From Tomocerus qinae (taxonomy: Eukaryota; Arthropoda; Collembola; Entomobryomorpha; Tomoceridae), in assembly GCA_020055645.1 (NCBI GenBank), contig CM034546.1:24552001-24616000 (forward strand): a DNA stretch of 64,000 nucleotides. Direction: 5' to 3'. Below are positions 46,079 through 56,949 of the stretch, piece after piece (positions within the stretch are counted from its first letter, which is position 1; each line of letters begins with the position of its first letter). The position numbers were made by a program, and so were the translations under genes. Below the pieces are notes generated by a model that did not search any database, was not told where the DNA came from, and saw only the letters and a program-made list of their open reading frames with translations.

Positions 46079-47696
46079 GTTTTTAAATATTTATCGCTGA
46101 AAGACATCAAGAGTTGCAGAGGAGTATGTAAACTATGGAATGAAATATCAACATCCATTATGGAGAAAATGTCCCTGGTAACTCTTTACCCCGACAGTGC
46201 AAACACATCGGAAGCGGAAGCCAAGACTCCGATGGCATTTAAAGAGTTTTCTCAAAATTCGGGGATATGTTTCGACTCCTTCAAAGTGAAATCCAACTTA
46301 ATTTTTGGGAGCAAATGGTCACGCTTGGCTCTCAGTAAATTTTTTGAAGACCAAAAGCAGAACACCAAAGAATTGACCATTGACAACATGAATGTTGCAG
46401 CCATCTGGCGATTTAGTGATGGCCAAATGTATTTCTTGGATTCAATCAGTGGGCGAATGAGATCAGATTACAGATATTTCTCCTTGGATTCCTACATTGA
46501 AAATAATCTGACTCATTTGGCTATCGACAAAACATTTGGATCGAAATTCGCCGTGTCGTCGGATAAACTGGTTCAAGCTAAAACTCTTTTGCTTAGAAGT
46601 TGCTCTCTCAAAGTCACCAATTGCAAACTGGCACCAGAAAAATTGGAAATGAGTCTTGTGGCTGTTTTGAAAGGGGACTACGTGATGGAGCAATTTGCTC
46701 TCAACGAATTGTACGATTTTAAGAACTTGAAGGAATTGACTCTAGATGGCGACCCAACCTTTCGGCCTGACTGGTGCTTTCATGGTATCTGGTACCATTA
46801 TAAAACATCCAAACTTACAATCAAGACAAAGAAAATGTCTCTGAACAAATTGAATTTAAAATCCGTCATAATTGAGGACATGGAAAATTCGGAATGGCAA
46901 ATAAATGGACTAGTCAAATTGAGAAAGGTCCCTTTTGAAAATTACACGAAAATAAATTTCACCGAGATGGATTTTGGCGATTCGACGATTAATTTGGCTG
47001 CTCTGCCTCTATCATTAGAGAAACTCATCTTATGCGAACTGGAAAATGAAACTACGAAAGTTATTTGCCCTGAATATCCACCACTCACTTTACCGAATTT
47101 GGAAATACTTGGAAATATTGATACACAGCGGTCCATTTTATACCATATATAGAGTATCAGCCGAAGCTAGAGACATTTTTGACGAGGGGGAACTCCGTTT
47201 TGGAGAAAACTTCTTATATCATTTGACCTTCTTCGCTCATTGTCAAAATTTGACAACTTTGAAGCTGGTTTGCACTTGCGAAGATGCGAATATTTGCCTG
47301 GGCACTAGTTGGATTCCCCCACAAATAAAACATCTTACTCTTGCTGGCGATATCAAAACCATTGGAAAAGAAATCAGAATTGAAAAACTTGTCCTTCGAA
47401 ATGACTATTTGGGAAATATTGCTACCTGTGTGAACAAACTGCAGAGCGAGCATTTGGTTTTGGATTTATATTCAGAGGAAGTCGATCTCAAGGATGTGGA
47501 CTACTTTCTTGTCCATTTAATTAGAAAGCTTTATAAAACTCTGGCTATTGGATCACTGACAATCAATCCTCTTGATTTTCAGAAAAGCTCGTTTTCCAAT
47601 TTCGTTGACAAAATCGCTGAGAACTATCTCTTTGAGAATGGAAAAGGAAGAGCCATCGGAAAGGTGGAATTTGAGAAATTAAAAGAAGAAAATTAG
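46079..47696 (+). pseudogene. F-box copy C, truncated at the 5' end and frameshifted
   Basis: Exon 2 of the gene B type, very close to B at both DNA and protein level, but beginning inside the F-box (from FKYLSLKDIKSCRGVCKLW). Exon 1, the intron and the ILDHV start of the F-box are replaced by retroelement sequence. One extra G near 47101-47105 shifts frame (the B equivalent reads CCGAATTTGAAATAC); the other frame then runs to the stop at 47696. The T run that is short in B has its full six bases here, so the two copies carry different lesions. No Skp1-binding product is expected. Expression would need a new promoter. Confidence 0.88.
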
Positions 47697-47763
47697 GAAT
47701 CGAAACGGTATCATTTATTTTTATATTTTTTGTTAATTAATTTATACGTTGATACAATCCTAT

Positions 47764-48033
47764 CGTCTGCTTAATATTACAAGGTAACAAGCCGTTTTTA
47801 TCATGACTGCTACAAAGTAACAAACCATTTTATCATGGCTGCGACAAAGTAACAAAACATTTTATCATGGCAGCGACAAGGTAACAAACCACTGTATCAA
47901 GCGATGTGGTTTGTTACCTTGTCGCTGCCATGATAAAATGGTTTGTTACTTTGTCGCAGCCATGATAAAATGGTTTGTTACTTTGTAGCAGTCATGATAA
48001 AATGGCTTGTTACCTTGTAATATTAAGCAGACG
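47764..48033. mobile_element. Foldback element, copy 2 (270 bp)
   Basis: Starts CGTCTGCTTAATATTAC and ends with its reverse complement; the two arms pair almost fully and contain repeated TTTTATCATGGCTGCGACAA-type modules, one more module pair than copy 1. The target duplication is CTAT (47760-47763 and 48034-48037). The paralogous B flank at about 30517 has the empty site, with a single CTAT. Confidence 0.93.
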
Positions 48034-48555
48034 CTATGATCAATCTAGAATCTAGAAGATAATGTTAACAACAAAAAAATTATAATCCACTTTAAGAAAA
48101 TTATCGAATTTCTATACTTTAAATAAATAGTAGTAAAAATAATTGTAATAAAATGAAGCATCGGAGATAGAAACAAAAATATGCATCTGATATTATGTCC
48201 CCAGTGCAAATTAGTAACTCAAATTTTAATTGAATTAGTAAGATTGTATGATAGTATGATGTTTCTGTGTCTTAGGTCTACAACTTAGATATACTTAGCT
48301 ATTAAGATATAAACAAGACCCACTATCATCATCTCTTATTGTAGTGTATTATAGAACCCACTAAAATGCAAACAAAATGTGTAAGGTAACGCTTTCTAAA
48401 ATAAAAAAATTAAAATGCTATAATATACAATACAATAAATAACATCAGATTAGTATTACATAATAATAAGTAATGACAAAATAATTAATCGTAACAATAA
48501 TACATACTATGCACTCTTAACTACTTTTTGTGTTAATCTTAGTTAGAGTGAATAT
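48034..48555. repeat. 3' flank of F-box copy C up to the LTR insertion
   Basis: Alignable with the gene B flank (about 30518-30915), with scattered indels and a roughly 110-bp stretch at about 48310-48420 not found in B. It ends with ATAT (48552-48555), the first copy of the LTR-element target duplication. Confidence 0.85.
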
Positions 48556-48918
48556 TGTCAAATAGCAGGTGCTCTAGGGATGGTTTTAGCCCAAACGTTA
48601 GTGCCAGGTACGGTTTATTCGGGATGAAACAATGCCCGGATGTCGGAATGCCAATGAAATGCCGAGTGAACCACCAACAAATCTTCTCTGCACATAGATT
48701 TATTCGGCTGTTCTCGTCCCAATACCAAAGCCAGACTGAATCTTTCTGGCGCACAACCCGCAACTACTACTACTGCCACAAGCCTTCTCGAAGCAACAAG
48801 AATTCGCGTCCTAAAACTCGAACTCTCATTGGCTCGATGAGTCCAGGCACAGCAGAGAGTAGTATTTAAATATTATACTACTATCTTATAGGTATTATAA
48901 TGCTACTATAATGTCACA
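48556..48918 (-). repeat. 3' LTR of the Gypsy element (left edge)
   Basis: 363 bp, TGTCAAATAG at the left and ATGTCACA at the right on the plus strand. Next to it inside the element, the minus strand reads TTAAGGGGA just before the LTR, a plausible polypurine tract. It differs from the other LTR at about three positions. Confidence 0.93.
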
Positions 48919-49350
48919 TCCCCTTAATGTACATAAAAGGCTTTCCACAGCCTTTGCCTCCTAACCAAAGAAAGAAAAGTGAAAGTAAATTAATTTTTAT
49001 GCCCTAGTCCCTAATTTACAAAACTTCTTAATCTATAGTATAACATAATCAAAATAATTATGCAGTTACACGGCTTACATACAAACAAACATTAATATAG
49101 TAACTTCAGCAGAAATTTTTAAATTAATTCAACAATTACAAGATTTAGATTTGACCCTTTACCACTAAATTACTGAAATACATCTGAACAATGCCCAATT
49201 TAACAGTGCAATGTATTAAATGAAATCCTAACCCTTAAGTACATCATTAGAACGCATTAAATAAAATTCAAACAGTTAAATACATTACCCAAAATTAATT
49301 CTAGTTATACATAAACAGAAATCAAAAAATGAAGTCTTTAAGCTCACACA
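48919..49350 (-). other. 3' untranslated region of the Gypsy element
   Basis: Between the extra frame and the 3' LTR. A GGCTTTCC/GGAAAGCC-like short inverted motif occurs near 48938; otherwise no features. Confidence 0.5.
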
Positions 49351-50067
49351 CTAGTACACTTTAGCATATCGGTCACAACACTTACGGCACAGTTTTCCAG
49401 GACATCTCAGCACTTTTCCACAAGACACACACTTGTCCTCAGCCTTTCTAAACCGCTCAATCAAGTGATCATGGTACTTTTCACACCTAATGTAGCTATG
49501 ATCGGCTGAACTGCAGAAAAAACATAAACGAAGGCCTTGTCGGTTCGCATGAATGTTTGCTAACCTATTAGCCCTACGAATGTCTCCTCGTGCAGGTCGT
49601 ACATCTTGTGCGTACCGTCCCCGTCCGTTGTTTCAGTTGAAACCTCCGTGCATTGAGTGTTGTGGTGGCTCTGAACGATTTCCTCTTCGTCCACAGGAGC
49701 CTCTACCACGGCTGTCGGCTCTATGCTCTTCACGTGAAGCATCTCGACCTTGCCGTTCCGCCATGGATCGCCCATGATCATTTCCACGCCACGACGCAAA
49801 GTTAGTGACGATCCTGCTCGCGATTTGAGTGATTGCCACCCTTGGTACATGGACATCCACATTCCGAAGATTAATTTCTTCAACAGGAGGTACTCCTTCC
49901 CAAACTGGCGCTGAAGCATCATCCTCCCAAGAACCATCTCGCTGCTCGTTCTCAGTAGAGAGGCGCTGCAAAGACTGAGATACTTCGGCAACCGGACTAG
50001 TCACCCAAGACCGTCTCGAGGGTCCTTGTTCCCACTCACTCGAGGAGCTACTTTGTCCATCTGCCAT
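49351..50067 (-). CDS. Extra 3' frame of the Gypsy element with a CCHC zinc knuckle, split by an in-frame TGA
   Basis: An ATG at 50067 lies 30 bases after the pol stop. The first 144 codons are Ser-rich then Arg/Gly-rich (GRSMAERQGRDAS, RGRGSCGRRGNR). A TGA at 49635-49633 interrupts, and the same frame goes on for 93 codons with an RG-rich lead-in, a perfect CX2CX4HX4C knuckle (CFFCSSADHSYIRC) and a second cysteine cluster CX2CX5CX4CX2CC (CVSCGKVLRCPGKLCRKCC). Known: such knuckles belong to Gag nucleocapsid, upstream of pol. Here one sits in the position where errantiviruses carry env; no signal peptide or membrane span is present. Inference: accessory nucleic-acid-binding protein. The TGA may be a mutation or a readthrough site. 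Confidence 0.65.
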
Positions 50068-50096
50068 CTGTACACATATACAACAGAAATATGAAA

Positions 50097-52661
50097 TTAA
50101 TAAAGTCCACACAGAAATTGTACGGCGCTCGCAATTCGTTGCAATTTTTGCATTCTGCCCCTTCTACCAATTAAATCCGAAGGTACTACAAAACCATATC
50201 TGTCAATCGGAATGGTAGATCGACTACTCCTTCTGACATCACTTCCGTCAGATTCTTCCGTACCAGAATTTAATGTACTTACTTCTGGAGGTGGGTTGAT
50301 CGTACTATCACCTGGAGGTGGATTGATCGTACTTTCCTCCGAAGATGGATTTACTGTAGGGGTACCTACTGGAGTACCAAATTGCTCCTGACCACTTTCA
50401 GGACTCTGCGCAGTACTTTCTGCACTAAACAACTCTTTACTATTTACAATACTATCATCAAAAATTGTACTAACATTAGAAAAATCCCCAACAACATTAG
50501 AAGTATTACCCGCTAGAATTGTATTACTTTCATCAAAATTAACACTAGAATTAGCTGAATTAGCTCCCAAATTAACACTATTCTCCCCTTGAGTTTCAAA
50601 CAAACTCTGATCACTCAATACATTCTCAGACACATTCATACTTACATTTTCACTCCCAGACGTTGTCATATTTACATTTACATGATCTCTACTGTTCCAA
50701 GTAGTACTACTACTTTCATTAGTTAAGCGATGACTTTCCGTCGATATTATGTCGCTATTACTTTGTGCATTCTCTCCCCTCGATTCTAAGATGTTACTAC
50801 CCGTGGTATGATTCGTAGATGATAAATTACGCTCTACTGGACCATCCAAGTCCTCTGTGTTCAACCACCGAGCTATTTCGGTATAAACCGTCGCATCACT
50901 TACGTTTCCATCCTCAACTTTAGTTTTACGATTAGATTTATGCTCAGAAAAATCTAAAGAGTCATTACAAGACAAAATAGGAGTCAATGTTACCGATGAA
51001 GAATTAGTAGGCAAATTAGAAACAATTTCCACAGGAAGTTCGTCTTCTTCATAGAAGTCGTATTCGGAAGCGGAGTCCGACGTAAACTCTGTGTAGTACG
51101 GTTTTAAATGCCTAACATTTTCCTCTCTAGTTTTACCCTTGGTAGCCTCACGCTCGTCAGAAATAAGATAGCTAATTGGTCCTGTCTGTTCTAAGATTGA
51201 AAATGGACCTTTCCAGTGTACCAACCACTTGGCAACTTTTCCTGGCATGCGCGCAAAATTCGCTAACCAAACCTTATCTCCTATATTATAATGTCTAGGT
51301 TTGTGTTTCTCGTCCCAACGCACTTTCTGCAGATGTTGAAATTTGTCAGTGCGATTTTTAGCGATCTGTTGAGCTCGCCGAGCTCTCGTCATTATAATAT
51401 TTGGCTCTTCGTCACCTGCTCTATCTTGAATAGTAGGAGTAAATGCGTCGCAAGGCAACCGCGGCTCTCTACCATGCAATAAATAGTAAGGTGAGTACTG
51501 ATTGACAGCATGAACCGTATTGTTCATCGCATAAGCCACTCTATGTAAGTATTTGTCCCAATCATTCATATGTTCATTCACATGCTTTGCAATAATATTC
51601 TTTATGACAGCGTTAGAACGCTCAACAACTCCGTTCGTTTGAGGATTATATGCCGAAGTATGAATCAAATTGATGTGGTACTTATCACAAAACTCTTGGA
51701 AGTCTTTCGACATAAAATTAGGCCCTCTGTCCGTCAAAATCTCTCTCGGACACGAATGATGAGAGGAATATATCATTCCCTCTGTCAAGACTTTAATTGC
51801 ATGTTTAGTATCAGTTCCCTTTACCGGAAAAATATCTACAAAACGCGTAAGATGATCCATCACGACTAATGCATACTGATTCTGTCTAGGAAATGGTGTC
51901 GTAGGGAATGGACCAATGAGATCAATCCCTACTCTATCATATGGTAAATCTGGAGTTGGAATAGGTTGTGCCGGGCCTGGGGCCGCACCAATCCTCCTAT
52001 TATACTGCTGACAAATCTGACAGCCCAAAACAAACTGTCTAGTGTGTTTGTACATTTTCTTCCAGTAATACCTAGATTTAATTAGACACCAAGTCTTGAA
52101 AAATCCTAGATGCATAGCACAATTTTCATGTACTTCTTTTAAGACTTCTTTCCTTAGCCCATGAGGAACTACTAAACGCCACATGTTTTCGTCTTCAGAT
52201 TCTCCTGCCTTATACAACAAGCCATTAATCATAGTATATGAATCGTATTTTGGATCTACGTCATATGTATCCATCCAACGTGCATTTATCAAATCAGATA
52301 TTATATCCTTCAAACCTGGATCGGTTTTCTGTTTATGTTCCCATTCATAAAGTTGATCCAAACCACAAAGATGATCGCCAAAATTAAGTGGATCTGAAAC
52401 CGACGTTACTTGACTCAAAGCTAAAGGATACCTTGATAAAGCGTCAACATGACCATGACTCTTGCCTGATACGTACTGTATATCAAAATAGTAAGGTGAC
52501 AAACGTAAAGCCCATCTTGCCAACCTTCCTTGTGGATCTTTTAATTTCAGCAAATAACACAAAGAACAATGATCCGTAACGATAGTAAAATTACGCCCAT
52601 GAATGTAAGGTCGAAATGCCTCAACTGCATATAAAATGCCAAGACATTCGATTTCAGTCAC
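50097..52661 (-). CDS. Gypsy pol, distal part: RNase H end, integrase and long Ser/Thr/Asn tail
   Basis: Starts within RNase H (TEIECLGILYAVEAFRPYI, FTIVTDHCSLCYLL). The integrase HHCC zinc domain follows (VHENCAMHLGFF ... CQICQQY). The DDE core comes next: D in YDRVGIDLIGPFP, D in LTDRGPNFMSKDF, and E in NPQTNGVVERSNAV. A GPF/Y-type module is present (GDKVWLANFARMPG, VHWKGPFSILEQTGPISYLI). The last 300 residues are rich in Ser, Thr and Asn and end RRSSRSTIPIDRYGF, a low-complexity tail with no recognised domain. It joins the upstream frame through a one-base shift near 52680, where a run of four A probably has one too many. Confidence 0.93.
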   Translation of the reverse strand: MTEIECLGILYAVEAFRPYIHGRNFTIVTDHCSLCYLLKLKDPQGRLARWALRLSPYYFDIQYVSGKSHGHVDALSRYPLALSQVTSVSDPLNFGDHLCGLDQLYEWEHKQKTDPGLKDIISDLINARWMDTYDVDPKYDSYTMINGLLYKAGESEDENMWRLVVPHGLRKEVLKEVHENCAMHLGFFKTWCLIKSRYYWKKMYKHTRQFVLGCQICQQYNRRIGAAPGPAQPIPTPDLPYDRVGIDLIGPFPTTPFPRQNQYALVVMDHLTRFVDIFPVKGTDTKHAIKVLTEGMIYSSHHSCPREILTDRGPNFMSKDFQEFCDKYHINLIHTSAYNPQTNGVVERSNAVIKNIIAKHVNEHMNDWDKYLHRVAYAMNNTVHAVNQYSPYYLLHGREPRLPCDAFTPTIQDRAGDEEPNIIMTRARRAQQIAKNRTDKFQHLQKVRWDEKHKPRHYNIGDKVWLANFARMPGKVAKWLVHWKGPFSILEQTGPISYLISDEREATKGKTREENVRHLKPYYTEFTSDSASEYDFYEEDELPVEIVSNLPTNSSSVTLTPILSCNDSLDFSEHKSNRKTKVEDGNVSDATVYTEIARWLNTEDLDGPVERNLSSTNHTTGSNILESRGENAQSNSDIISTESHRLTNESSSTTWNSRDHVNVNMTTSGSENVSMNVSENVLSDQSLFETQGENSVNLGANSANSSVNFDESNTILAGNTSNVVGDFSNVSTIFDDSIVNSKELFSAESTAQSPESGQEQFGTPVGTPTVNPSSEESTINPPPGDSTINPPPEVSTLNSGTEESDGSDVRRSSRSTIPIDRYGFVVPSDLIGRRGRMQKLQRIASAVQFLCGLY

Positions 52662-54442
52662 ACTGTACTTTTCTCATGAGGTTTTAAAGCTCGAGAAATG
52701 TAAGCTACCACTTTCCATTGTCCATCCTTGTCTTTTTGCTCAACCGTTTTACAAATCTCTTGCTGCTCAAGAGTAGCACCTAGTCCTGTATAACTCGCAT
52801 CCGTGCATATTCTAGTAGGAGCATCATCCTGCGGATGTGCCATTATTGGAGGAGAAACCAAGGCAGCCTTCAGGTCTAAAAATGCCTGCTCCTGTTCTTC
52901 ACCCCAAACAAATGGTACATTCTTACAAGTTAATGCTGTTAGTGGTCGCGATATTTTTGCGAAACCCTTAATGAACCTACAATAATAGCCACAGAAATTG
53001 ACAAAAGATAAGATGTCTCTTACATTTTTAGGTCTAGGAAACTCAGAAACTGCACGACATTTACTCGGATCTGCTGATATTCCCTCAGCCGAAATTATAT
53101 GACCTAAGAACTTTATCTTGTTATCTGCAAATGTACACTTGACTGGTTTTAACTTTAAGCCTGCTTTCTTCAGACACTCAAAAATTGTCTCTAAATGCTC
53201 TAGATGGGATTCAAAATCCTGGCTGTAACATATAATGTCATCAAGATACGCTAATGCAATAGTCCATTTTAGACCACCCAAAACCGCATCCATCAACCGT
53301 TGAAACGTAGCTGGAGCATTGCATAGCCCGAATGGTAAAACATTCCACTCGTATAAACCGTCTGGACATACAAATGCCGTTTTGTCTTTCGATTCAGCAT
53401 CCATAGGAACCTGGTAGTAAGCAGATTCACAGTCCATTGTACTGAAATATTTACAGGATGCAAATCTGTCTAATGCATCGTCTAGTCTAGGTAATGGATA
53501 GCTATTCTTCTTTGTTAATGCATTCACTGCTCTAAAATCTACACAAAACCGTAAGCTTCCATCAGACTTTTTCACTAGAACAACCGGAGATGACCAAGGT
53601 GAATCAGATGGTACTATGATACCTTTAGCTAACAAGTCCGAAACTTGCTTGGATATTTCTTGCCTTTCAGCAAATGAACACCTGTATGGTTTCTGTGCAA
53701 CCGGTTGTGCCCCTTGAACGTCAATATGATGTGTCACTAGATTACATCTACCTAAGTCCATTGCATTTTTTGTGAAAACATCACGATACTTGTATAACAA
53801 GTCATAAATCTGTTCTTGTTGTTCACCAGTCAAGTTTTGACCTAGAGAAATATTTTTAAGAAATTCTCTATTTTCAGGCTCCATTGAATCTAAATGTTCA
53901 ATATGTACTTTTTGTCCTTTAGTTTTAACATGTTTAATAGATTCAGCCTTTTCAGATTTAATTGTCTCTTCTACCTCATCTGCATTGCATACAATCATGT
54001 CAACTGTAAGAATTTCATAGGTACCGATCATTACACGCTTTTTCAACAATATAGGCCGACTCGTGGTGTTAATAATAAAAGTGCAACCTTTTCCCCCCTT
54101 AACATCTACTACAGCATTGCCCACAGAGACACGCTTAGTATTCTGCAATTGTTGCCTTGGTGTTATTACGATACTGTTGTCAATCTCAGTTTTCAAAGAA
54201 AAGTTAACTCGTTTCGCATAGTTAGGTGGAAGTATTACGTTACGTGTCAATCTAATTTCATTAGCAGAGGATTGCGATTTCAACTCTTCAGTCTCATTTG
54301 TTAGTGTGTCAGGTAAAGATTTTAAATTGTTAGTGCGGCCACAGGAACTCGGTAAATTAATACCCAATTGTGTTCTGACCGTATCATCAGAAGTACGTGC
54401 CTTGCCCAGTGATGGCTTTTTCAGGGCCCACTTTTCCGGCAA
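52658..54442 (-). CDS. Gypsy pol: reverse transcriptase and start of RNase H
   Basis: Copies element RNA into DNA. RT motifs are in order: FCVDFRAVNALTKKNSYPLP, LPFGLCNAPATFQRLM and the active-site AYLDDIICYS (YLDD). RNase H starts with CTDASYTGLGATL. The N-terminal 200 residues link protease to RT. The start overlaps the end of the protease frame in another register, so a frameshift (programmed or mutational) separates them. Confidence 0.93.
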   Translation of the reverse strand: MPEKWALKKPSLGKARTSDDTVRTQLGINLPSSCGRTNNLKSLPDTLTNETEELKSQSSANEIRLTRNVILPPNYAKRVNFSLKTEIDNSIVITPRQQLQNTKRVSVGNAVVDVKGGKGCTFIINTTSRPILLKKRVMIGTYEILTVDMIVCNADEVEETIKSEKAESIKHVKTKGQKVHIEHLDSMEPENREFLKNISLGQNLTGEQQEQIYDLLYKYRDVFTKNAMDLGRCNLVTHHIDVQGAQPVAQKPYRCSFAERQEISKQVSDLLAKGIIVPSDSPWSSPVVLVKKSDGSLRFCVDFRAVNALTKKNSYPLPRLDDALDRFASCKYFSTMDCESAYYQVPMDAESKDKTAFVCPDGLYEWNVLPFGLCNAPATFQRLMDAVLGGLKWTIALAYLDDIICYSQDFESHLEHLETIFECLKKAGLKLKPVKCTFADNKIKFLGHIISAEGISADPSKCRAVSEFPRPKNVRDILSFVNFCGYYCRFIKGFAKISRPLTALTCKNVPFVWGEEQEQAFLDLKAALVSPPIMAHPQDDAPTRICTDASYTGLGATLEQQEICKTVEQKDKDGQWKVVAYISRALKPHEKSTV

Positions 54443-56030
54443 CTTGGCACAAAGGCACCGTCAGGCGTGGTGAGTTAACACCGGTTTTAACCCGAGGGTC
54501 CTCTATCTCTGCTGGTACTTTATTTTTACACGCATTGACATTAGGTAATAGAGTTGTCGCCCAATCTGTGAACTGAGACATTGGTATCCCCTTAAGAAAT
54601 CGTTTCGACTCGTTAGCAATGTCCACCCCATATGTGAATAAATTAGGACCCTTGTAATAATTGAGTTTGACTCCGTATGCCAATAACTAATCTTTCCCCA
54701 AAACCACATTATTGGCTAGGCCATGTACTATGTAAAAGCACCATAAAATCAAATACCCATCAATCTCAACAAACATTTCTATCTTCTGATTGCATTGATA
54801 TTCACCTGCATTTTCTATAGATAGTCCAATTTTAAAAGGTTCAATGTCCGTAACCTTATGCACATATTGTCCATGACAGGGATTTGCCATCATTTTCCTA
54901 TAGAAGTCATAGCTTATTCCCGAAATAGTAGCTCCATTATCTACCAAAACCTCAGCATATTGACCATTTATACGCAAATTAAGCATACGTTTCCATCTAG
55001 CGTTATCCATCTTATACCTACACGGATACATACCATAAGGAGTTGTAGTATAAATAGTTTCCTCTGAAGTTTCTGTGTCACCTGCAGTACAACTGGAGAA
55101 TGAACGAGCTACTTTTCCGTAATATCTATTTTTCTTCCTTCGTAAACTTTTCTCTATGTCACTCAATGTCACCGGAACACTACTAGAATGATAATCTATC
55201 AATGCATTATCATCGATGTCCCCATCAGACTCATGTTCATCACTAGCATCCGGACTAGTGTCTTCCAACACACTATACCTATTATATAATTTCACATTAT
55301 CTTTACTTTTTATCCTTTTCTTCCATTTTAAGCCATTTCCATTCTTTTCAATGCTTTTTCCTTTCAAGCCATTTTCTTTCGTTTCTATGCATTTTCCTTT
55401 CATGCTAGCATCACGACCATTAACACCATCCTGACTTGTATGAATGCCCTGGCTTTCTGAATCAAAAGCCACAAAATTCACAAGTACAGATTCATCAATA
55501 CTACTTTTACTTTCAACCTTAGGCTCCTTGCTTTCAAATCCAATAATCTTTTGTAGGGCCATTCCACATTTACTATCGGAATACAATTCCTTGCCCTTCT
55601 TCCTTAATTGCCAATTTTTAAAAAGATTTTTTGATACATAATTAGGAGCTCTCTTATGTATACTAGCTGTAGGAGTATATGGACTACCTACGATCCCATT
55701 TTTCACTACTGATGCGTATGAATCATTTTCCTCACAATGCACATTTCCATCCTTCAACCTACTGTTAGTAAAGATCAACTCTCCATTTCTCACATAACTT
55801 TCATTCATAATCATAGTCCCATTATTAGCATACATACTCTCATCATTGCACACAATATTTATCCCATTACTATTTACGAAATTATTTCCCACATTATCAT
55901 TTAACCCACATAAGAATTGCTTATTATTGTATTGTCCCCTATTATTATTTCCCAAAGTATTATTTCCCAAAATATTATTATCTCTAATACCACCAAAACC
56001 AGATCCATTATTTTGTGTCAATCCATTCAT
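54387..56030 (-). CDS. Gypsy protease region with an in-frame TAG
   Basis: ATG at 56030 (ATGA) overlaps the TGA of the preceding gag frame. An Asn-rich N-terminal half leads to a retropepsin-like domain: VLVDNGATISGISYDFY, where DNG replaces the usual DTG/DSG, and NVVLGKD near the end. TAG at 54689-54687 follows GKD, and the same frame goes on with LLAYGVKLNYY to 54387. Retropepsins have a hydrophobic or aromatic residue here, so the TAG looks like a single-base nonsense change (for example, from TGG or TTG). Confidence 0.8.
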
Positions 56031-56949
56031 TGACGCTGTACATTGTTCGTGTTTAAATTCTGGGGAGGAAGAACCTGACTGTTCGGTTGTCCTCCCTGGG
56101 TAGCACTTTGTTGCGCATTTGCAGCTGGAACTGCATTAGCTACATTCCCTTTTATTACTATATTTGGACAGGACCGAATAATATGCCCAGCTTGTCCACA
56201 ACCAAAACAAGTAATAGAATTGTTTGTAGTATTTCCCGAATTTTCCTGAGAATTTTGAGGCACGAAATAAGTAACCCTGTTATTTCCCCGAGAATTATTG
56301 CCTCTGTTCTGGCCTTTGTAATTTGGAGAGAGTTCTTATTAAAAAAACAGTCATTCTCCAAATGATTGGTATAATTACAAATGCCACAAGGCGGATACTT
56401 ATTACGAGTATTTCGAACTTTGTTAAATCTCTGACTGCTAGAATATCGGGTATTCGAAGTCACGGGCCCAGGTACATATGTACTCCGTGAGCTCGAATCC
56501 TTTGAACTAGATACGGGCTTATTGATTGCGTAAACCTCAGCCATTTTACGCAATTTGTCAAGAAATTCGCCAGTCGAATTAAAATCTTGACCAATAATAG
56601 ATAATTGCAAATCAAAGGGTAGAGTTTTAATAAGCTGTTCGATTTTTCGCTGAGTCGACATATTTGGCTCAATATTTCGAAGAATCTCAAGCTTACTTGC
56701 AACGTATTGCTGTGGATCATCACCGATCTTATACTGTAGCGCTTTGTTTTGCATGCGATAGGAAGTCTTTTGTGAGGAGTGATCAAAGAATTTTAAGAAT
56801 TTAGTCTCTACAGTTAACCAGATTTCCTCAAAATCTGGATTAGCAACTTTCAAATCATTACGGATAGTTGGGTATTTCGCTGTCCACCAATTCTTGGCAT
56901 CGGCATCCAAAATTCGATCAAAATTATGGATAGCCCATTGCCGAGACAA
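56027..56949 (-). CDS. Gypsy gag with two CCHC knuckles, one frameshift
   Basis: Structural polyprotein. A capsid-like helical region (WWTAKYPTIRND, YKIGDDPQQYVASKLEILRNIEP, LIKTLPFDLQLSIIGQDF) is followed by a knuckle CGICNYTNHLENDC (CX2CX4HX4C). The frame shifts near 56250-56265; the second frame (to 56027) carries another knuckle CFGCGQAGHIIRSC. The gag end and pol start share ATGA, which would suit termination-reinitiation or -1 slippage. Confidence 0.85.

Noticed and set aside
48555-48869. 104-codon frame repeated at 58779-59093
   Set aside because: It lies wholly within the LTRs, so it is repeated because the LTR is repeated; antisense to the element.
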